Part shown: positions 25,130 through 35,514 of the stretch, in pieces | Position numbering within the stretch: the stretch's first letter is position 1 | Layout: the number at the start of each line of letters is the position of its first letter | DNA from: Pedobacter schmidteae | GTDB lineage: Bacteria; Bacteroidota; Bacteroidia; Sphingobacteriales; Sphingobacteriaceae | Length of the DNA: 64,000 nt | Direction of reading: 5' to 3' | NCBI RefSeq assembly: GCF_900564155.1 | Contig: NZ_LS999839.1 | Span: forward strand, 3,593,097 to 3,657,096 | Position numbers and translations under genes: made by a program | The notes under the pieces: model-generated | The model's database searches: none | The model's input: only the letters and a program-made list of their open reading frames with translations | What the model was told of the DNA's origin: nothing

Positions 25130-27607
25130 ATGCTCATGATCAGAAAATCAATCTTCTTTATTTTTCTTATAGGCAATTCTCTAGCTTATGGACAACTCAA
25201 AAAAGCTGATGCTACACTCAAATTGTGGTACAATCGGCCGGCAGCCAACTGGAACGAAGCTTTGCCCATTGGCAATGGCCGTTTAGGGGCTATGGTTTTT
25301 GGCGATCCGGCTAAAGAACAACTACAATTAAATGAAGAAACTGTCTGGTCTGGCGGACCAAATAATAACATTACATCCGAATCGGGTGTTGCTGTTCCGG
25401 AGCTGAGGAAGTTAATTTTTGAAGGGAAATTTGAAGAAGCACAGGCTATTGCCGATGTGAAAATGTTCCCTAAAAAGAATAGTGGAATGATTTATCAGCC
25501 GGTTGGCGATCTGTTCCTGAAGTTTGACGGACATGAAAAAGCTGGTAATTATTACCGCGACCTGAATATAGAAAAAGCCCTGGCTACGGTGACTTACGAA
25601 CTGGACGGGGTAAAATATAAGCGGGAAGTGTTTTCGTCCTTCACCGATCAGGTGATGGTGGTTCGTTTGACGGCCAGCAAACCTGGAAAAATATCTTTTA
25701 CTGCCTCCATGGAATCGCCACAAAAAGGAGGATTGCGTACTGAAAAAGGCACTTTGATATTTGGTGGTACCACCACAGACCATGAGGGGGAAAAAGGGCA
25801 GATTAAATTCGAATCGCAGGTGAAAACAGTAGCCGAGGGTGGTCAGGTATCCTTAAAAAATAATATATGGACGGTAAAAAATGCAAATGCGGCAACGGTA
25901 TACGTGTCTATTGCCACCAATTTTAAAAACTACCACGACATCAGTGGAAATGCAGGATTGAAGGCGGCTTCGTTTTTAAATAAAGCGGTAAAAAAGGGCT
26001 ATGCTCAAGCTTTGCGGGAGCATATTGGGTTTTATCAGCGGTATTTTAACCGGGTGAAATTTAATATTGGTGTAAACGATGCGGTGAACAAACCTACCGA
26101 TCAGCGTATTGCTGAATTTGCAGGTACGGATGATCCGCACCTTACGGCGCTTTATTTTCAATTTGGACGGTACCTGCTCATTTCGAGCTCACAGCCGGGC
26201 AATCAGCCTCCTACCTTGCAAGGCATCTGGAACGATAAAATGCTGGCACCCTGGGATAGCAAATACACCATCAACATCAATACAGAGATGAACTACTGGC
26301 CGGCTGAGGTGACCAACTTGTCGGAATTGCACGATCCTTTGTTTAAAATGCTGAAAGACCTTTCGGTTACAGGGCAGGAAACAGCCAGAGTAATGTATGG
26401 AGCCAAAGGCTGGGTAACGCATCACAATACCGATTTGTGGCGCATTACAGGGCCTGTAGACCGCCCTTATGCCGGTTTATGGCCAATGGGTGGCAACTGG
26501 CTAAGTCAGCATCTGTGGGACCATTATATGTTTACAGGAGATAAAGTATTTTTGAAAGAGTATTACCCGGTGTTAAAGGGGGCATGCCAGTTTTATCTGG
26601 ATGTATTGCAGGAAGAACCTACACACAAATGGCTGGTGGTGTCGCCATCCAATTCACCTGAAAATACTTATGTGGCCGGAAAACGGGTATCCATAGCTGC
26701 CGGCACAACGATGGACAACCAGTTGCTGTTTGATTTGTTTACCAAAACCGGAAAAGCAGCAGAGATTTTGGGTCTTGACCCTGATTTTCGTGCCGTATTG
26801 AAAACTACAATTGGTCGTTTGGCACCAATGCAGATTGGTAAATATAGTCAGCTGCAGGAATGGATGCACGATTCGGACCGTCCGGACGATAAACATCGTC
26901 ACGTATCGCATTTGTATGGATTGTATCCGGGCAACCAGATTTCTCCTTCCCGGACACCGGAACTGTTTGATGCGGCCAGGACCTCATTAACTTATCGTGG
27001 CGACCCGGCAACGGGCTGGTCGATGGGCTGGAAAGTAAATTTCTGGGCCAGGTTTCTGGACGGTAACCATGCCTATAAGCTGATTGCCGACCAGTTGAAG
27101 CTGGTAGGTGGTCGTATTGAAGGCGTGAGCACTACTGGTGGTGGTACTTATCCGAATATGTTTGATGCCCATCCGCCGTTTCAGATAGATGGTAATTTTG
27201 GTTGTACGGCAGGTATTGCCGAAATGCTGTTGCAATCGCACGATGGGGCTATACACTTGTTGCCGGCTTTGCCGGATAACTGGCCAACAGGTGAAATTAC
27301 CGGTCTGGTGGCCAGAGGTGGTTTTGTGGTGGATATAGCCTGGAGCAATAAACAAATTACCAGGTTAAAAATAAGATCAAAAATTGGCGGCAACTGCAGG
27401 CTGCGTGTCAATAATGATATTAAGCTGAATACAACAGGATTGATGGCTGCAAACGGTATAAACCCGAATGCCTTTTATGAAACGCCACAAATTAAAACAC
27501 CTCTGATTTCGCCACAGGCTAAGCTGAACCCGGTTGGGGTAAAAGCTTCGGGCGATTATGATTTGAAAACAATGGCAGGCAAGGAGTACACTTTTAATTT
27601 GAACTGA
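25130..27607 (+). CDS. GH95 alpha-L-fucosidase (or alpha-L-galactosidase), copy 1
   Basis: The 825-residue protein has a signal peptide ending AYGQ. Canonical GH95 motifs are present: LPIGNGRLGAMVFG near the start, the Asn382/Asn384 pair in TININTEMNYWPAE, the catalytic acid Glu511 in SPSNSPENT and Asp687 in FQIDGNFG. GH95 removes alpha-1,2-linked L-fucose or L-galactose with inversion of configuration. It is 6 bp downstream of GH2 and 1 bp upstream of a second GH95 gene. Confidence 0.94.
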   Translation: MLMIRKSIFFIFLIGNSLAYGQLKKADATLKLWYNRPAANWNEALPIGNGRLGAMVFGDPAKEQLQLNEETVWSGGPNNNITSESGVAVPELRKLIFEGKFEEAQAIADVKMFPKKNSGMIYQPVGDLFLKFDGHEKAGNYYRDLNIEKALATVTYELDGVKYKREVFSSFTDQVMVVRLTASKPGKISFTASMESPQKGGLRTEKGTLIFGGTTTDHEGEKGQIKFESQVKTVAEGGQVSLKNNIWTVKNANAATVYVSIATNFKNYHDISGNAGLKAASFLNKAVKKGYAQALREHIGFYQRYFNRVKFNIGVNDAVNKPTDQRIAEFAGTDDPHLTALYFQFGRYLLISSSQPGNQPPTLQGIWNDKMLAPWDSKYTININTEMNYWPAEVTNLSELHDPLFKMLKDLSVTGQETARVMYGAKGWVTHHNTDLWRITGPVDRPYAGLWPMGGNWLSQHLWDHYMFTGDKVFLKEYYPVLKGACQFYLDVLQEEPTHKWLVVSPSNSPENTYVAGKRVSIAAGTTMDNQLLFDLFTKTGKAAEILGLDPDFRAVLKTTIGRLAPMQIGKYSQLQEWMHDSDRPDDKHRHVSHLYGLYPGNQISPSRTPELFDAARTSLTYRGDPATGWSMGWKVNFWARFLDGNHAYKLIADQLKLVGGRIEGVSTTGGGTYPNMFDAHPPFQIDGNFGCTAGIAEMLLQSHDGAIHLLPALPDNWPTGEITGLVARGGFVVDIAWSNKQITRLKIRSKIGGNCRLRVNNDIKLNTTGLMAANGINPNAFYETPQIKTPLISPQAKLNPVGVKASGDYDLKTMAGKEYTFNLN

Positions 27608-27608
27608 T

Positions 27609-30218
27609 ATGAAGCGTTATAACCTCCTTTCTTTTTTACTGATCTGTAGCTCATCTGCTGTGTTTGCGCAGCAGCAGCAGCAGAATGCTTTAAAACTATG
27701 GTACAATGAACCGGCCAAAATATGGGAAGAGGCCTTGCCTTTGGGCAATGGCAAAACGGGAGCGATGGTTTTTGGAGGAGTAAACCGCGAACGCTTTCAG
27801 CTGAATGACGGGACTTTATGGTCGGGCGCACCCGACGCCGGTAATAACCCAAAAGGGCAGGCTGCTTTACCGCTGGTAAGGGAGGCTGTATTTGGAGGTG
27901 AATATGCCAAAGCAGCGGAGCTGTGGAAAAAGAACCTTCAGGGGCCTTATTCGGCACGTTATTTAACTATGGCCGACTTGTTTCTGGATTTTAATTTAAA
28001 AGATTCGGTTCCTACGGCTTATCGCAGGGAACTGGATATCAGTAATGCATTGAGTACGGTAACCTATACATTGGCCGGGGTAACCTACAAGCGGGAAACG
28101 CTGATCAGTTACCCGGATCAGCTAATGTTGATTCGTATTACTGCAGATAAAAAAAACGCGCTTAGTTTTACCACGGGTATCACCAGTAAATTGAAATATA
28201 CCACCAAAGCAATGTCACCAGGTCACTTGGTGCTATTGGGCAGGGCACCCAAACATGTGGCGCACAGGGCCAGCGAACCTCAGCAGATCGTATACGATGA
28301 TAAGGCAGGAATGACTTTTGGGGTAGAAGTGAATATTAAGGCAGAAGGAGGATCGACCTCAGCAAGAGGTTCAGAAATTGTGGTTAAGGATGCCAACGCG
28401 GTAACCATTTACCTGAGTGCCAATACGAGTTTTAAAGGCTACGATCAATTGCCAGAACCGGACTTCAAAAAGGCCACTAGCAGTGGTTCTTCGGTAGCTG
28501 CAATGGCCAAAGCTTACGAAAAACCTTATGCCGAAATTAAAACTGCACATATTACCGACTATAAAAAACTATTTGACAGGGTTTCCTTTAACCTGCAAAA
28601 CAATACTGAACTGTCGAAACTGCCCACCAATGTGAGGTTATCCCGTCAGGGTGCTTCGGGCAACGATCAGGGCTTACAGGTATTGTATTACCAGTTTGGC
28701 CGATATCTGATGATTGCCAGTTCACGACCGGGATCGCAGGCCACCAATTTGCAGGGCCTGTGGAACGACCACGTGCAACCACCATGGGGCAGTAATTATA
28801 CCATAAACGCCAATACGCAAATGAATTACTGGCTGGCGGAAAATACAAACCTTTCTGAATTGCATCAGCCTTTATTTGACATGATAGGCCGTCTGGCGGT
28901 AAATGGCGCAACTACCGCGAAAGTCAACTATGGTATTCAGCAGGGCTGGGTGGCACATCACAATACAGATATCTGGGCCAAAACATCTCCTTCGGGTGGC
29001 TATGACTGGGATCCCAGGGGCGCACCGCGCTGGTCGGCCTGGCCAATGGGCGGGGCATGGTTAACCACACACCTGTACGACCATTACCTGTTTACCGGCG
29101 ATAAAACCTTCCTGAAAGAAAAGGGGTACCCCCTGATGAAAGGTGCAGCAGAATTTATGCTGAGCTGGTTGGTAAAAGACAATAAGAGTGGGTTTTTAGT
29201 AACCAATCCTTCTACTTCTCTTGAGAACGTATTTAAAATTGACGGTAAAGAATATGAAGTGAGCATGGCCAGCACCATGGATATGGGCATCATCAAAGAA
29301 CTGTTTGCCGATTGTATTGCCGCTTCAAAAACATTGGACCTGGATGCTGATTTCCGTGGTAGACTGGAAGCCGCAGTAGCTAAACTATATCCTTTTAACA
29401 TTGGCCGTTATGGACAGCTGCAGGAATGGTTCAATGATCTGGACGATCCAAAAGATACCCACCGGCATTTGTCGCATTTGTTTGCGCTTTATCCGGGCAA
29501 TCAGATTACGGTAAGCCGTACACCTGAACTGGCCGCTGCAGCCAAGCAATCGCTAATTCATCGTGGGGATGTAAGTACGGGCTGGTCTATGGCCTGGAAA
29601 ATCAACTGGTGGGCCAGGTTACAGGATGGAAATCATGCTTTAAAAATATTAAAAGCCGGTTTAACTTTAATTGACCCGGCAAAAACAGTGGAGCCACAGA
29701 AAGGTCCTTCTACATCTGCGGGCCAGTTGACTAATGTGCAGATGAGTGGAGGTGGAACCTATCCCAACCTGTTTGATGCCCATCCACCTTTTCAGATTGA
29801 TGGCAATTTTGGCGCCACAGCAGGAATCACTGAAATGTTGCTGCAAAGTAATACCGATGAGCTGATTTTATTGCCAGCACTACCTGAGGAGTGGAAAAAG
29901 GGAAGCATTAAAGGCATTAAAGGCAGGGGGAATTTTAGGGTTGACCTGGAATGGAATAATGGAAAGCTACATAAGGCATTAGTGTATTCGGGATCGGGCG
30001 GAAATTGCCGCTTAAGTACCAATGTTCCTGTAAAGGTTGTTGGCGCAACGGCAAAAACAGCAAAGGGTGTCAATCAGAATTTGTTGAACGTAATGCCTGA
30101 AAAACCAGAGTACCATAAAAATCAACAGGCGAAGTTGCAGGACCTGAACCTGAAAAAACAATATGTCATAGACTTCGAAACGGAAAAAGGAAAAACTTAT
30201 CAAATAATTACCCAATAA
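27609..30218 (+). CDS. GH95 family glycosidase, copy 2
   Basis: The 869-residue protein has a signal peptide ending VFAQ followed by four further Gln, coded by a short CAG run. The GH95 frame is intact: LPLGNGKTGAMVFGG, Asn400/Asn402 in TINANTQMNYW, an acid candidate Glu539 in PSTSLENVF and Asp731 in FQIDGNFG. It differs from its neighbour around the active site: EMNYWPAE becomes QMNYWLAE and NSPEN becomes TSLEN, which suggests a different sugar or linkage. The tandem pair is 1 bp apart and probably arose by an old duplication. Confidence 0.92.
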   Translation: MKRYNLLSFLLICSSSAVFAQQQQQNALKLWYNEPAKIWEEALPLGNGKTGAMVFGGVNRERFQLNDGTLWSGAPDAGNNPKGQAALPLVREAVFGGEYAKAAELWKKNLQGPYSARYLTMADLFLDFNLKDSVPTAYRRELDISNALSTVTYTLAGVTYKRETLISYPDQLMLIRITADKKNALSFTTGITSKLKYTTKAMSPGHLVLLGRAPKHVAHRASEPQQIVYDDKAGMTFGVEVNIKAEGGSTSARGSEIVVKDANAVTIYLSANTSFKGYDQLPEPDFKKATSSGSSVAAMAKAYEKPYAEIKTAHITDYKKLFDRVSFNLQNNTELSKLPTNVRLSRQGASGNDQGLQVLYYQFGRYLMIASSRPGSQATNLQGLWNDHVQPPWGSNYTINANTQMNYWLAENTNLSELHQPLFDMIGRLAVNGATTAKVNYGIQQGWVAHHNTDIWAKTSPSGGYDWDPRGAPRWSAWPMGGAWLTTHLYDHYLFTGDKTFLKEKGYPLMKGAAEFMLSWLVKDNKSGFLVTNPSTSLENVFKIDGKEYEVSMASTMDMGIIKELFADCIAASKTLDLDADFRGRLEAAVAKLYPFNIGRYGQLQEWFNDLDDPKDTHRHLSHLFALYPGNQITVSRTPELAAAAKQSLIHRGDVSTGWSMAWKINWWARLQDGNHALKILKAGLTLIDPAKTVEPQKGPSTSAGQLTNVQMSGGGTYPNLFDAHPPFQIDGNFGATAGITEMLLQSNTDELILLPALPEEWKKGSIKGIKGRGNFRVDLEWNNGKLHKALVYSGSGGNCRLSTNVPVKVVGATAKTAKGVNQNLLNVMPEKPEYHKNQQAKLQDLNLKKQYVIDFETEKGKTYQIITQ

Positions 30219-30232
30219 ACTATATACCAGCC

Positions 30233-32383
30233 ATGAACCGAATATTTAAATATTCAATTTGCCTGATCTTTTTATTTACAGCCTCCCGCTTGTCGGCACA
30301 GGACATCAGCTGGGAAGTTGTTGCCCCCGGTGTCTGGAAAGGAAGCATTGGCAAGCCGGAAAGTTACAACCTGCTGACTGCCGCCGGTGCCAAACCTGCT
30401 TTAAATGGATTAAAAGAAATGGGAGAAGCCAGCTTCCCACTCGCAAAAGAAGAAATTACTGCAACGCTGACAGATGGAAAGACCTATCTGCGTTTTCCAC
30501 TGGATAAAAAAGAACAATTGTATGGCTTTGGCCTCAACTTTCAGACTGTGCATCAGCGTGGAAAAATCCTGCAGTTGCATGTAGACCATTATGGCGGTAA
30601 GGACAATGGACGTACCCATGCGCCAACGCCTTTTTATGTATCATCTAACGGCTATGGGGTGTTTGTCAATTCGGCCCGTTATTTAAATATTTATGCTGGA
30701 TCGGCAGTAAAGCGCGAGGGTAAAAATGTACCGGAAGCAAAAGACAGAAATACGGATAAAAGCTGGTCTTCGCGCCCGTATTCGGATGGTGTAGAGATAT
30801 TGGTACCTGCCGGAGGCGTTGAATTTTATGTATTTGCAGGTCCTAAGCCATTGGATGCGGTACGCAGGTACAACCTGTTGAATGGTGGTGGGGTATTGCC
30901 ACCACGCTGGGGACTGGGCTTTACGCAACGTGTAAAGACTTTGTTTACCTCAAAGGATGTGGAAGCTGAAGCACAGGCTTTTGCCGATAAAGGCTTTCCG
31001 CTGGATTATATCGGTTTGGAGCCGGGATGGCAAAGTAAAGCCTACCCATGTACTTTTGAGTGGGACCAATCGCGCTATCCTGACCCTACAGGATTTGTAA
31101 AGACGATGTTAAACAAAGGTATCCGGTTAAACCTGTGGAGCAATCCATACGTTTCGCCACAGGCTTCTATTTATAACAGCATTAAGCCTTTTACGGCCGA
31201 CCGCACCGTTTGGCTGGGCGCAGTGCCCGATCTGACGATGCCACAGGCACGCGATATCCTGTTTGGCCAATTAAAAAAGAGCCAGGTAGATATTGGTATA
31301 AGCGGTTACAAGTTTGATGAAGTGGATGGCTATGATCATTATTTATGGCCTGATGTGGCTACTTTCCCTTCGGGACATAGTGCTGAGCAGATGCGTCAGA
31401 CCTATGGTTTACTGATTCAGCGCTACAGTGCAGAAATGTATCATCAGCGCAACCAGCGTACCTATGGCCTGGTTAGGGCTTCCAATGGTGGGGGCACATC
31501 GTTACCTTACGTAATTTATAACGATTATTATAACCACGAAGATTTTATTACTGCATTAATTAATAGCGGTTTTGCCGGGGTATTGTGGACACCAGAGGCC
31601 CGTGCATCTAAAACAGCCGAAGAATGGCTGCGCCGGATGCAGTCGGTCGTGTTTTCGCCAATGGCGATGATCAATGCCTGGTCTAGCGGCACCAAACCGT
31701 GGTCGTATCCCGAGGTAGAAAAGCAGGTAAAAGACATGGCTTTGTTGCGTATGCAGATGATGCCTTACTGGTACAGCGAGTTTGCCAAATATCATTTTCA
31801 GGGTATTCCACCATTCCGGGCAATGAACCTGGAGGACGGTTACCAGGCCGACGTTAAAAAAGAAGTAAAGAGCACCAACCTGGAAGATAATCCTTATGTA
31901 GAGGCTGTAAGTAAAGAAGTTAAGGATCAGTATATGGCTGGTGAGTACTTATTGGTTGCACCAATGTTTGCCGGAAAAGAGAGCCGTACGGTGATCCTGC
32001 CCAAAGGAAAGTGGTACGATTTCTATACCGGTGCTTATGCCGGTGACGGAGAGGTGATTACTGTGAAACCCGGATTGGATATCATTCCGGTGTATGTAAA
32101 AGATGGCGGAATTATTCCTATGGGACCTGCGCTGATGCATGCGCCTAAGGCCGGTGATAAACTGGATCTGGAGATCCGTTACTATGGCAGCAAACCGGGT
32201 AAATATATGCTTTACGATGATGATGGCGAGACTTTTAACTACGAAAAAGGGGCTTACAGTTTCCGCACCATCAGCATCGAAAAAGGGGCAAATGGTCAGT
32301 TGAAAACTGCTATTTCAGCTGCAGAAAAAGGAAAACCAAGTACAGTAAACAAAGTGACCTTTAAGGCGATGACTAAATCATAA
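30233..32383 (+). CDS. GH31 alpha-glycosidase
   Basis: The 716-residue protein has a signal peptide ending LSAQ. The GH31 pattern is clear: an N-terminal beta-sandwich (FPLDKKEQLYGFGLNF), a barrel with LPPRWGLGFTQR, and the nucleophile Asp362 in GYKFDEVDGYD. Downstream comes a WTPEARAS segment in the place of the acid/base loop, and then beta domains with the GKWYDFYTG motif. GH31 covers alpha-glucosidases, alpha-xylosidases and alpha-galactosidases. The WTPE loop recalls Bacteroidota alpha-galactosidases of this family, but I am not certain. It is 14 bp after the GH95 gene. Confidence 0.92.
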   Translation: MNRIFKYSICLIFLFTASRLSAQDISWEVVAPGVWKGSIGKPESYNLLTAAGAKPALNGLKEMGEASFPLAKEEITATLTDGKTYLRFPLDKKEQLYGFGLNFQTVHQRGKILQLHVDHYGGKDNGRTHAPTPFYVSSNGYGVFVNSARYLNIYAGSAVKREGKNVPEAKDRNTDKSWSSRPYSDGVEILVPAGGVEFYVFAGPKPLDAVRRYNLLNGGGVLPPRWGLGFTQRVKTLFTSKDVEAEAQAFADKGFPLDYIGLEPGWQSKAYPCTFEWDQSRYPDPTGFVKTMLNKGIRLNLWSNPYVSPQASIYNSIKPFTADRTVWLGAVPDLTMPQARDILFGQLKKSQVDIGISGYKFDEVDGYDHYLWPDVATFPSGHSAEQMRQTYGLLIQRYSAEMYHQRNQRTYGLVRASNGGGTSLPYVIYNDYYNHEDFITALINSGFAGVLWTPEARASKTAEEWLRRMQSVVFSPMAMINAWSSGTKPWSYPEVEKQVKDMALLRMQMMPYWYSEFAKYHFQGIPPFRAMNLEDGYQADVKKEVKSTNLEDNPYVEAVSKEVKDQYMAGEYLLVAPMFAGKESRTVILPKGKWYDFYTGAYAGDGEVITVKPGLDIIPVYVKDGGIIPMGPALMHAPKAGDKLDLEIRYYGSKPGKYMLYDDDGETFNYEKGAYSFRTISIEKGANGQLKTAISAAEKGKPSTVNKVTFKAMTKS

Positions 32384-32387
32384 GCGT

Positions 32388-33575
32388 ATGAAAAAGTTTT
32401 TGATCACAACCTTTTTAATGCTGGGCCTGATGACAGGGGCATTGTATGCCCTGGTAAAGGTGCAGGTGAATAATGGGACTGGTACAGATAAGGAAGTCAG
32501 CAAGGCATTAAAAGCGCTGATTTTGAAAAATGCTGCATGGGCAATGAAGCAGGCCCCCGTTACGGTAACGGCCGAAAGCTCATCAAGAAGTGCAGGCGGA
32601 AAGCACGACTTTTATTCAGAGGGCGACTACTGGTGGCCTGACCCACAAAATCCTGATGGTCCTTATATCCAGAAGGATGGAATGACTAATCCACAAAATT
32701 TTGTAGCCCATCGCCTGGCCATGATCCGTTTCAGCCAGATCATTGGTGCTTTGGCTTCGGCTTATAAATTAACCGGAGAAGAAAAATATGTAAAACAGGC
32801 CATGGCACATTTAAAAGCCTGGTTTATAAACGAAGGTACATTGATGAATCCTAACCTGCTGTATGCGCAGGCCATTAAAGGCCGTTTTACGGGCCGCGGA
32901 ATTGGAATTATCGACACCATTCAATTGATGGAGGTAGCACAGGGTGTAATGGTAATGGAAAAAGTAATGGAAAAGGATGTACTGGCCAAAACCAGGGATT
33001 GGTTTGCCCAATACCTGAAATGGCTGATGAACCATCAATATGGTAAGGATGAGATGAATGCACAAAATAACCATGGTACCTGTTTTACCATGCAGGTGGC
33101 GGCCTTTGCAAAGCTATGCAAGGACGAGGCTTTGCTAAATTTTTGCCGCGACCGCTATAAAACTGTATTGCTGCCCAACCAGATGGCTGCCGATGGCAGC
33201 TTCCCGAGAGAGCTTGCCCGTACCAAACCTTATGGGTATTCGATATTTAACCTGGATGCCATGACCACGCTTTGTCAGATTCTTTCCACCAAAACTGATA
33301 ACCTTTGGAGCTATAAAACCACTGATGGAAAGAGCATTCAAAAAGGCATTGAATATTTATATCCCTTTGTGGCCGATAAAAGTAAATGGCCATTAAAACC
33401 AGATGTGATGTACTGGGACAACTGGCCGGTAGCCCAGCCTTTCCTGGTATTTGGTGCCGGTGCCTATGGCAACAAAGCCTGGATAACTACCTGGGCAAAG
33501 CTTGACCACGATCCTGAAGTAGAAGAAGTAATTAGAAACTTACCTGTAAGAAATCCCCTCATATGGCTCAATTAG
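32388..33575 (+). CDS. Alginate-lyase-fold polysaccharide lyase candidate
   Basis: The 395-residue protein begins with a hydrophobic export signal (residues 1-24). The body, about 70-320, resembles the alginate lyase domain PF05426, an (alpha/alpha) toroid used by PL5, PL38 and related families. It contains NNHG at residues 227-230, the Asn-His pair that forms the active site in this fold. It lies 4 bp after GH31 and is close to a GH88 gene that would act on its unsaturated products, which supports a uronate-chain lyase. The exact uronate is not known. Confidence 0.82.
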   Translation: MKKFLITTFLMLGLMTGALYALVKVQVNNGTGTDKEVSKALKALILKNAAWAMKQAPVTVTAESSSRSAGGKHDFYSEGDYWWPDPQNPDGPYIQKDGMTNPQNFVAHRLAMIRFSQIIGALASAYKLTGEEKYVKQAMAHLKAWFINEGTLMNPNLLYAQAIKGRFTGRGIGIIDTIQLMEVAQGVMVMEKVMEKDVLAKTRDWFAQYLKWLMNHQYGKDEMNAQNNHGTCFTMQVAAFAKLCKDEALLNFCRDRYKTVLLPNQMAADGSFPRELARTKPYGYSIFNLDAMTTLCQILSTKTDNLWSYKTTDGKSIQKGIEYLYPFVADKSKWPLKPDVMYWDNWPVAQPFLVFGAGAYGNKAWITTWAKLDHDPEVEEVIRNLPVRNPLIWLN

Positions 33576-33616
33576 TGTGCTATAAGATATTGTAAAACAA
33601 TGAAAAAATATAAGAT

Positions 33617-35497
33617 ATGAAGTTCCGAATGAGTGGCAAGTCTACTTTTTTACTTTCTGCAATGCTATTTGGTAGTGTTTGTACTTACGGTCAGGTTGCC
33701 GGAGATGAGGATGCAAATATGTTCAATAAAGCGCAGCAGCGCGATCAGAAGGCAATAGACGAAGCTAAAAATGGCTGGTGGACCAAGTCCATGAAAACCC
33801 ATGATGAACGGATACAGTGGTGGCGTGATGCCCGGTTTGGGATGTTTATCCATTGGGGATTGTATTCATTGCCTGCGGGAGAATGGAATGGGAAGCAGGT
33901 AAAAGGCTACTCGGAGCATCTGATGCGCAAGGAAAAAATAACCAGGGCTGCTTATCTGGATCTGGCACATGTATTTAACCCGGTAAAGTTTAATGCCGAG
34001 GAATGGATTTTGACGGCCAAGCGGGCTGGAATGCGGTATTTTATCATTACAGCCAAACATCATGATGGTTTTGCGATGTATGATTCGAGCGTATCTGATT
34101 TTAATGTATTGAAACAGACGCCCTTTAAGCGTGATCCGATGGCCGAATTGGCTGCTGCGGCAAAGAAGCTTGGAATGAGGTTTGGATTTTATTATTCGCA
34201 TGCCTTTGATTGGGAGCATCCTGATGCACCTGGAAACGACTGGGAATACAACAACCCGGGTGGCGATAAACTGCTTGGTGGGGCAAACTGGTTTGACAGT
34301 CACCCCGAGTGGTTGCCAAAAGCGGTAAAGTATGTAGATGAAAAAGCGATTCCGCAGATCAAAGAGCTGATCAATAAATATCACCCCGATATTTTGTGGT
34401 TTGACACTCCGCATAAGCTTCCTTTATCGGAGAATATGAGGATCCTTAAAGCGATCCGGGATACCGATCCTAATATTGTGGTCAATGGCCGTTTGGTAAG
34501 AAGTGCTTCAGGGAATTTCGGCGATTACGCCAATACGGGCGACCGGCCGGCTGAGCTGATCACCAGCGATGGGGATGCAGAAGCAATCCCTACTACCAAT
34601 GAGTCGTATGGGTATTCGATACATGACAACAGTCATAAATCAGCCCGGTTTTTTATCCGCCTTTTGGCGAATTCTGCTTCCAGAGGTGCCAATTTGTTGA
34701 TGAACATCGGCCCGAAAGGAGATGGAACTTTTGATCAGCGGGATACCCGCATTCTGGATAGTGTAGGCGGTTGGTTGAGTAATAATGGAACGGCCATTTA
34801 TGGTACTGAACGTGGCGCTTTGCCTATTCCGGCCTGGGGCGTGACTACCCAAAAAGGGCAAAACGTTTACCTGCATGTATTTAACTGGCCCAAAGATGGC
34901 AATTTGATTTTAGGGGGGCTGAAGACGGAAGTTAAAACTGCTTATCTGTTGACAGATAAAAGTAAAAAGCCGCTAGGGGTTAAACGTTTGGGAACAGCTG
35001 ATTTGAGCATCGGCGTACCTGCAAATTTAGGCGGTAGTCCGGATGTGGTAGTCGTATTGGAGCTGAAGGGTAAAGTTGAGGTAGAAAAGGCCAGGTTGCT
35101 GGAATCTAACATAGCTGTGAACCGCTTCCTGGTGTTTGATGCACAGCAACATGGTAAAAGACTGGGTTATGGTGATGGTAAAACCGACCGTTATTATGTA
35201 ACGGGATGGAAGTCGAAAGATAGCTATCTGACCTGGGACCTGAAAGCCTTAAAACCGGCCAGATATAAGGTGATGGTAAAATATATTGCTGAGGAAGGCG
35301 GCTCAACTTACGAACTGAAGATGGGTACTTTTTCGAAACAAGAGGAGGTGGTGTCGGCCAGGAATGCAGTGGTGACCCGCGATTTGGGGGTTGCCGATAT
35401 CGCCACCGGTCCACTTCAGTTAAGCGTTACACCGATCGCTATAAAAGGTGCAGAAATGATGAAACTACTTGAAGTTCAGTTGATACCTGTGAAATAA
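33617..35497 (+). CDS. GH29 alpha-L-fucosidase, copy 2
   Basis: The 626-residue protein has a signal peptide ending CTYGQ. The GH29 barrel begins WWRDARFGMFIHWGLYSLPAG and continues with ITAKHHDGFAMY. Asp263 in DILWFDTPH is the nucleophile. The stretch GDYANTGDRPAE lies in the usual position of the acid/base loop. A C-terminal domain follows and an additional beta-sandwich ends the protein. It is 41 bp after the lyase gene and 17 bp before GH88, in one operon block. Confidence 0.93.
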   Translation: MKFRMSGKSTFLLSAMLFGSVCTYGQVAGDEDANMFNKAQQRDQKAIDEAKNGWWTKSMKTHDERIQWWRDARFGMFIHWGLYSLPAGEWNGKQVKGYSEHLMRKEKITRAAYLDLAHVFNPVKFNAEEWILTAKRAGMRYFIITAKHHDGFAMYDSSVSDFNVLKQTPFKRDPMAELAAAAKKLGMRFGFYYSHAFDWEHPDAPGNDWEYNNPGGDKLLGGANWFDSHPEWLPKAVKYVDEKAIPQIKELINKYHPDILWFDTPHKLPLSENMRILKAIRDTDPNIVVNGRLVRSASGNFGDYANTGDRPAELITSDGDAEAIPTTNESYGYSIHDNSHKSARFFIRLLANSASRGANLLMNIGPKGDGTFDQRDTRILDSVGGWLSNNGTAIYGTERGALPIPAWGVTTQKGQNVYLHVFNWPKDGNLILGGLKTEVKTAYLLTDKSKKPLGVKRLGTADLSIGVPANLGGSPDVVVVLELKGKVEVEKARLLESNIAVNRFLVFDAQQHGKRLGYGDGKTDRYYVTGWKSKDSYLTWDLKALKPARYKVMVKYIAEEGGSTYELKMGTFSKQEEVVSARNAVVTRDLGVADIATGPLQLSVTPIAIKGAEMMKLLEVQLIPVK

Positions 35498-35514
35498 ATA
35501 TAACAATTAAAGAA

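Noticed and set aside
27669..27682. Short CAG microsatellite in the second GH95 gene
   Set aside because: Four to five triplets just after the signal peptide code for Gln and are common at such sites; too short to call phase-variable.
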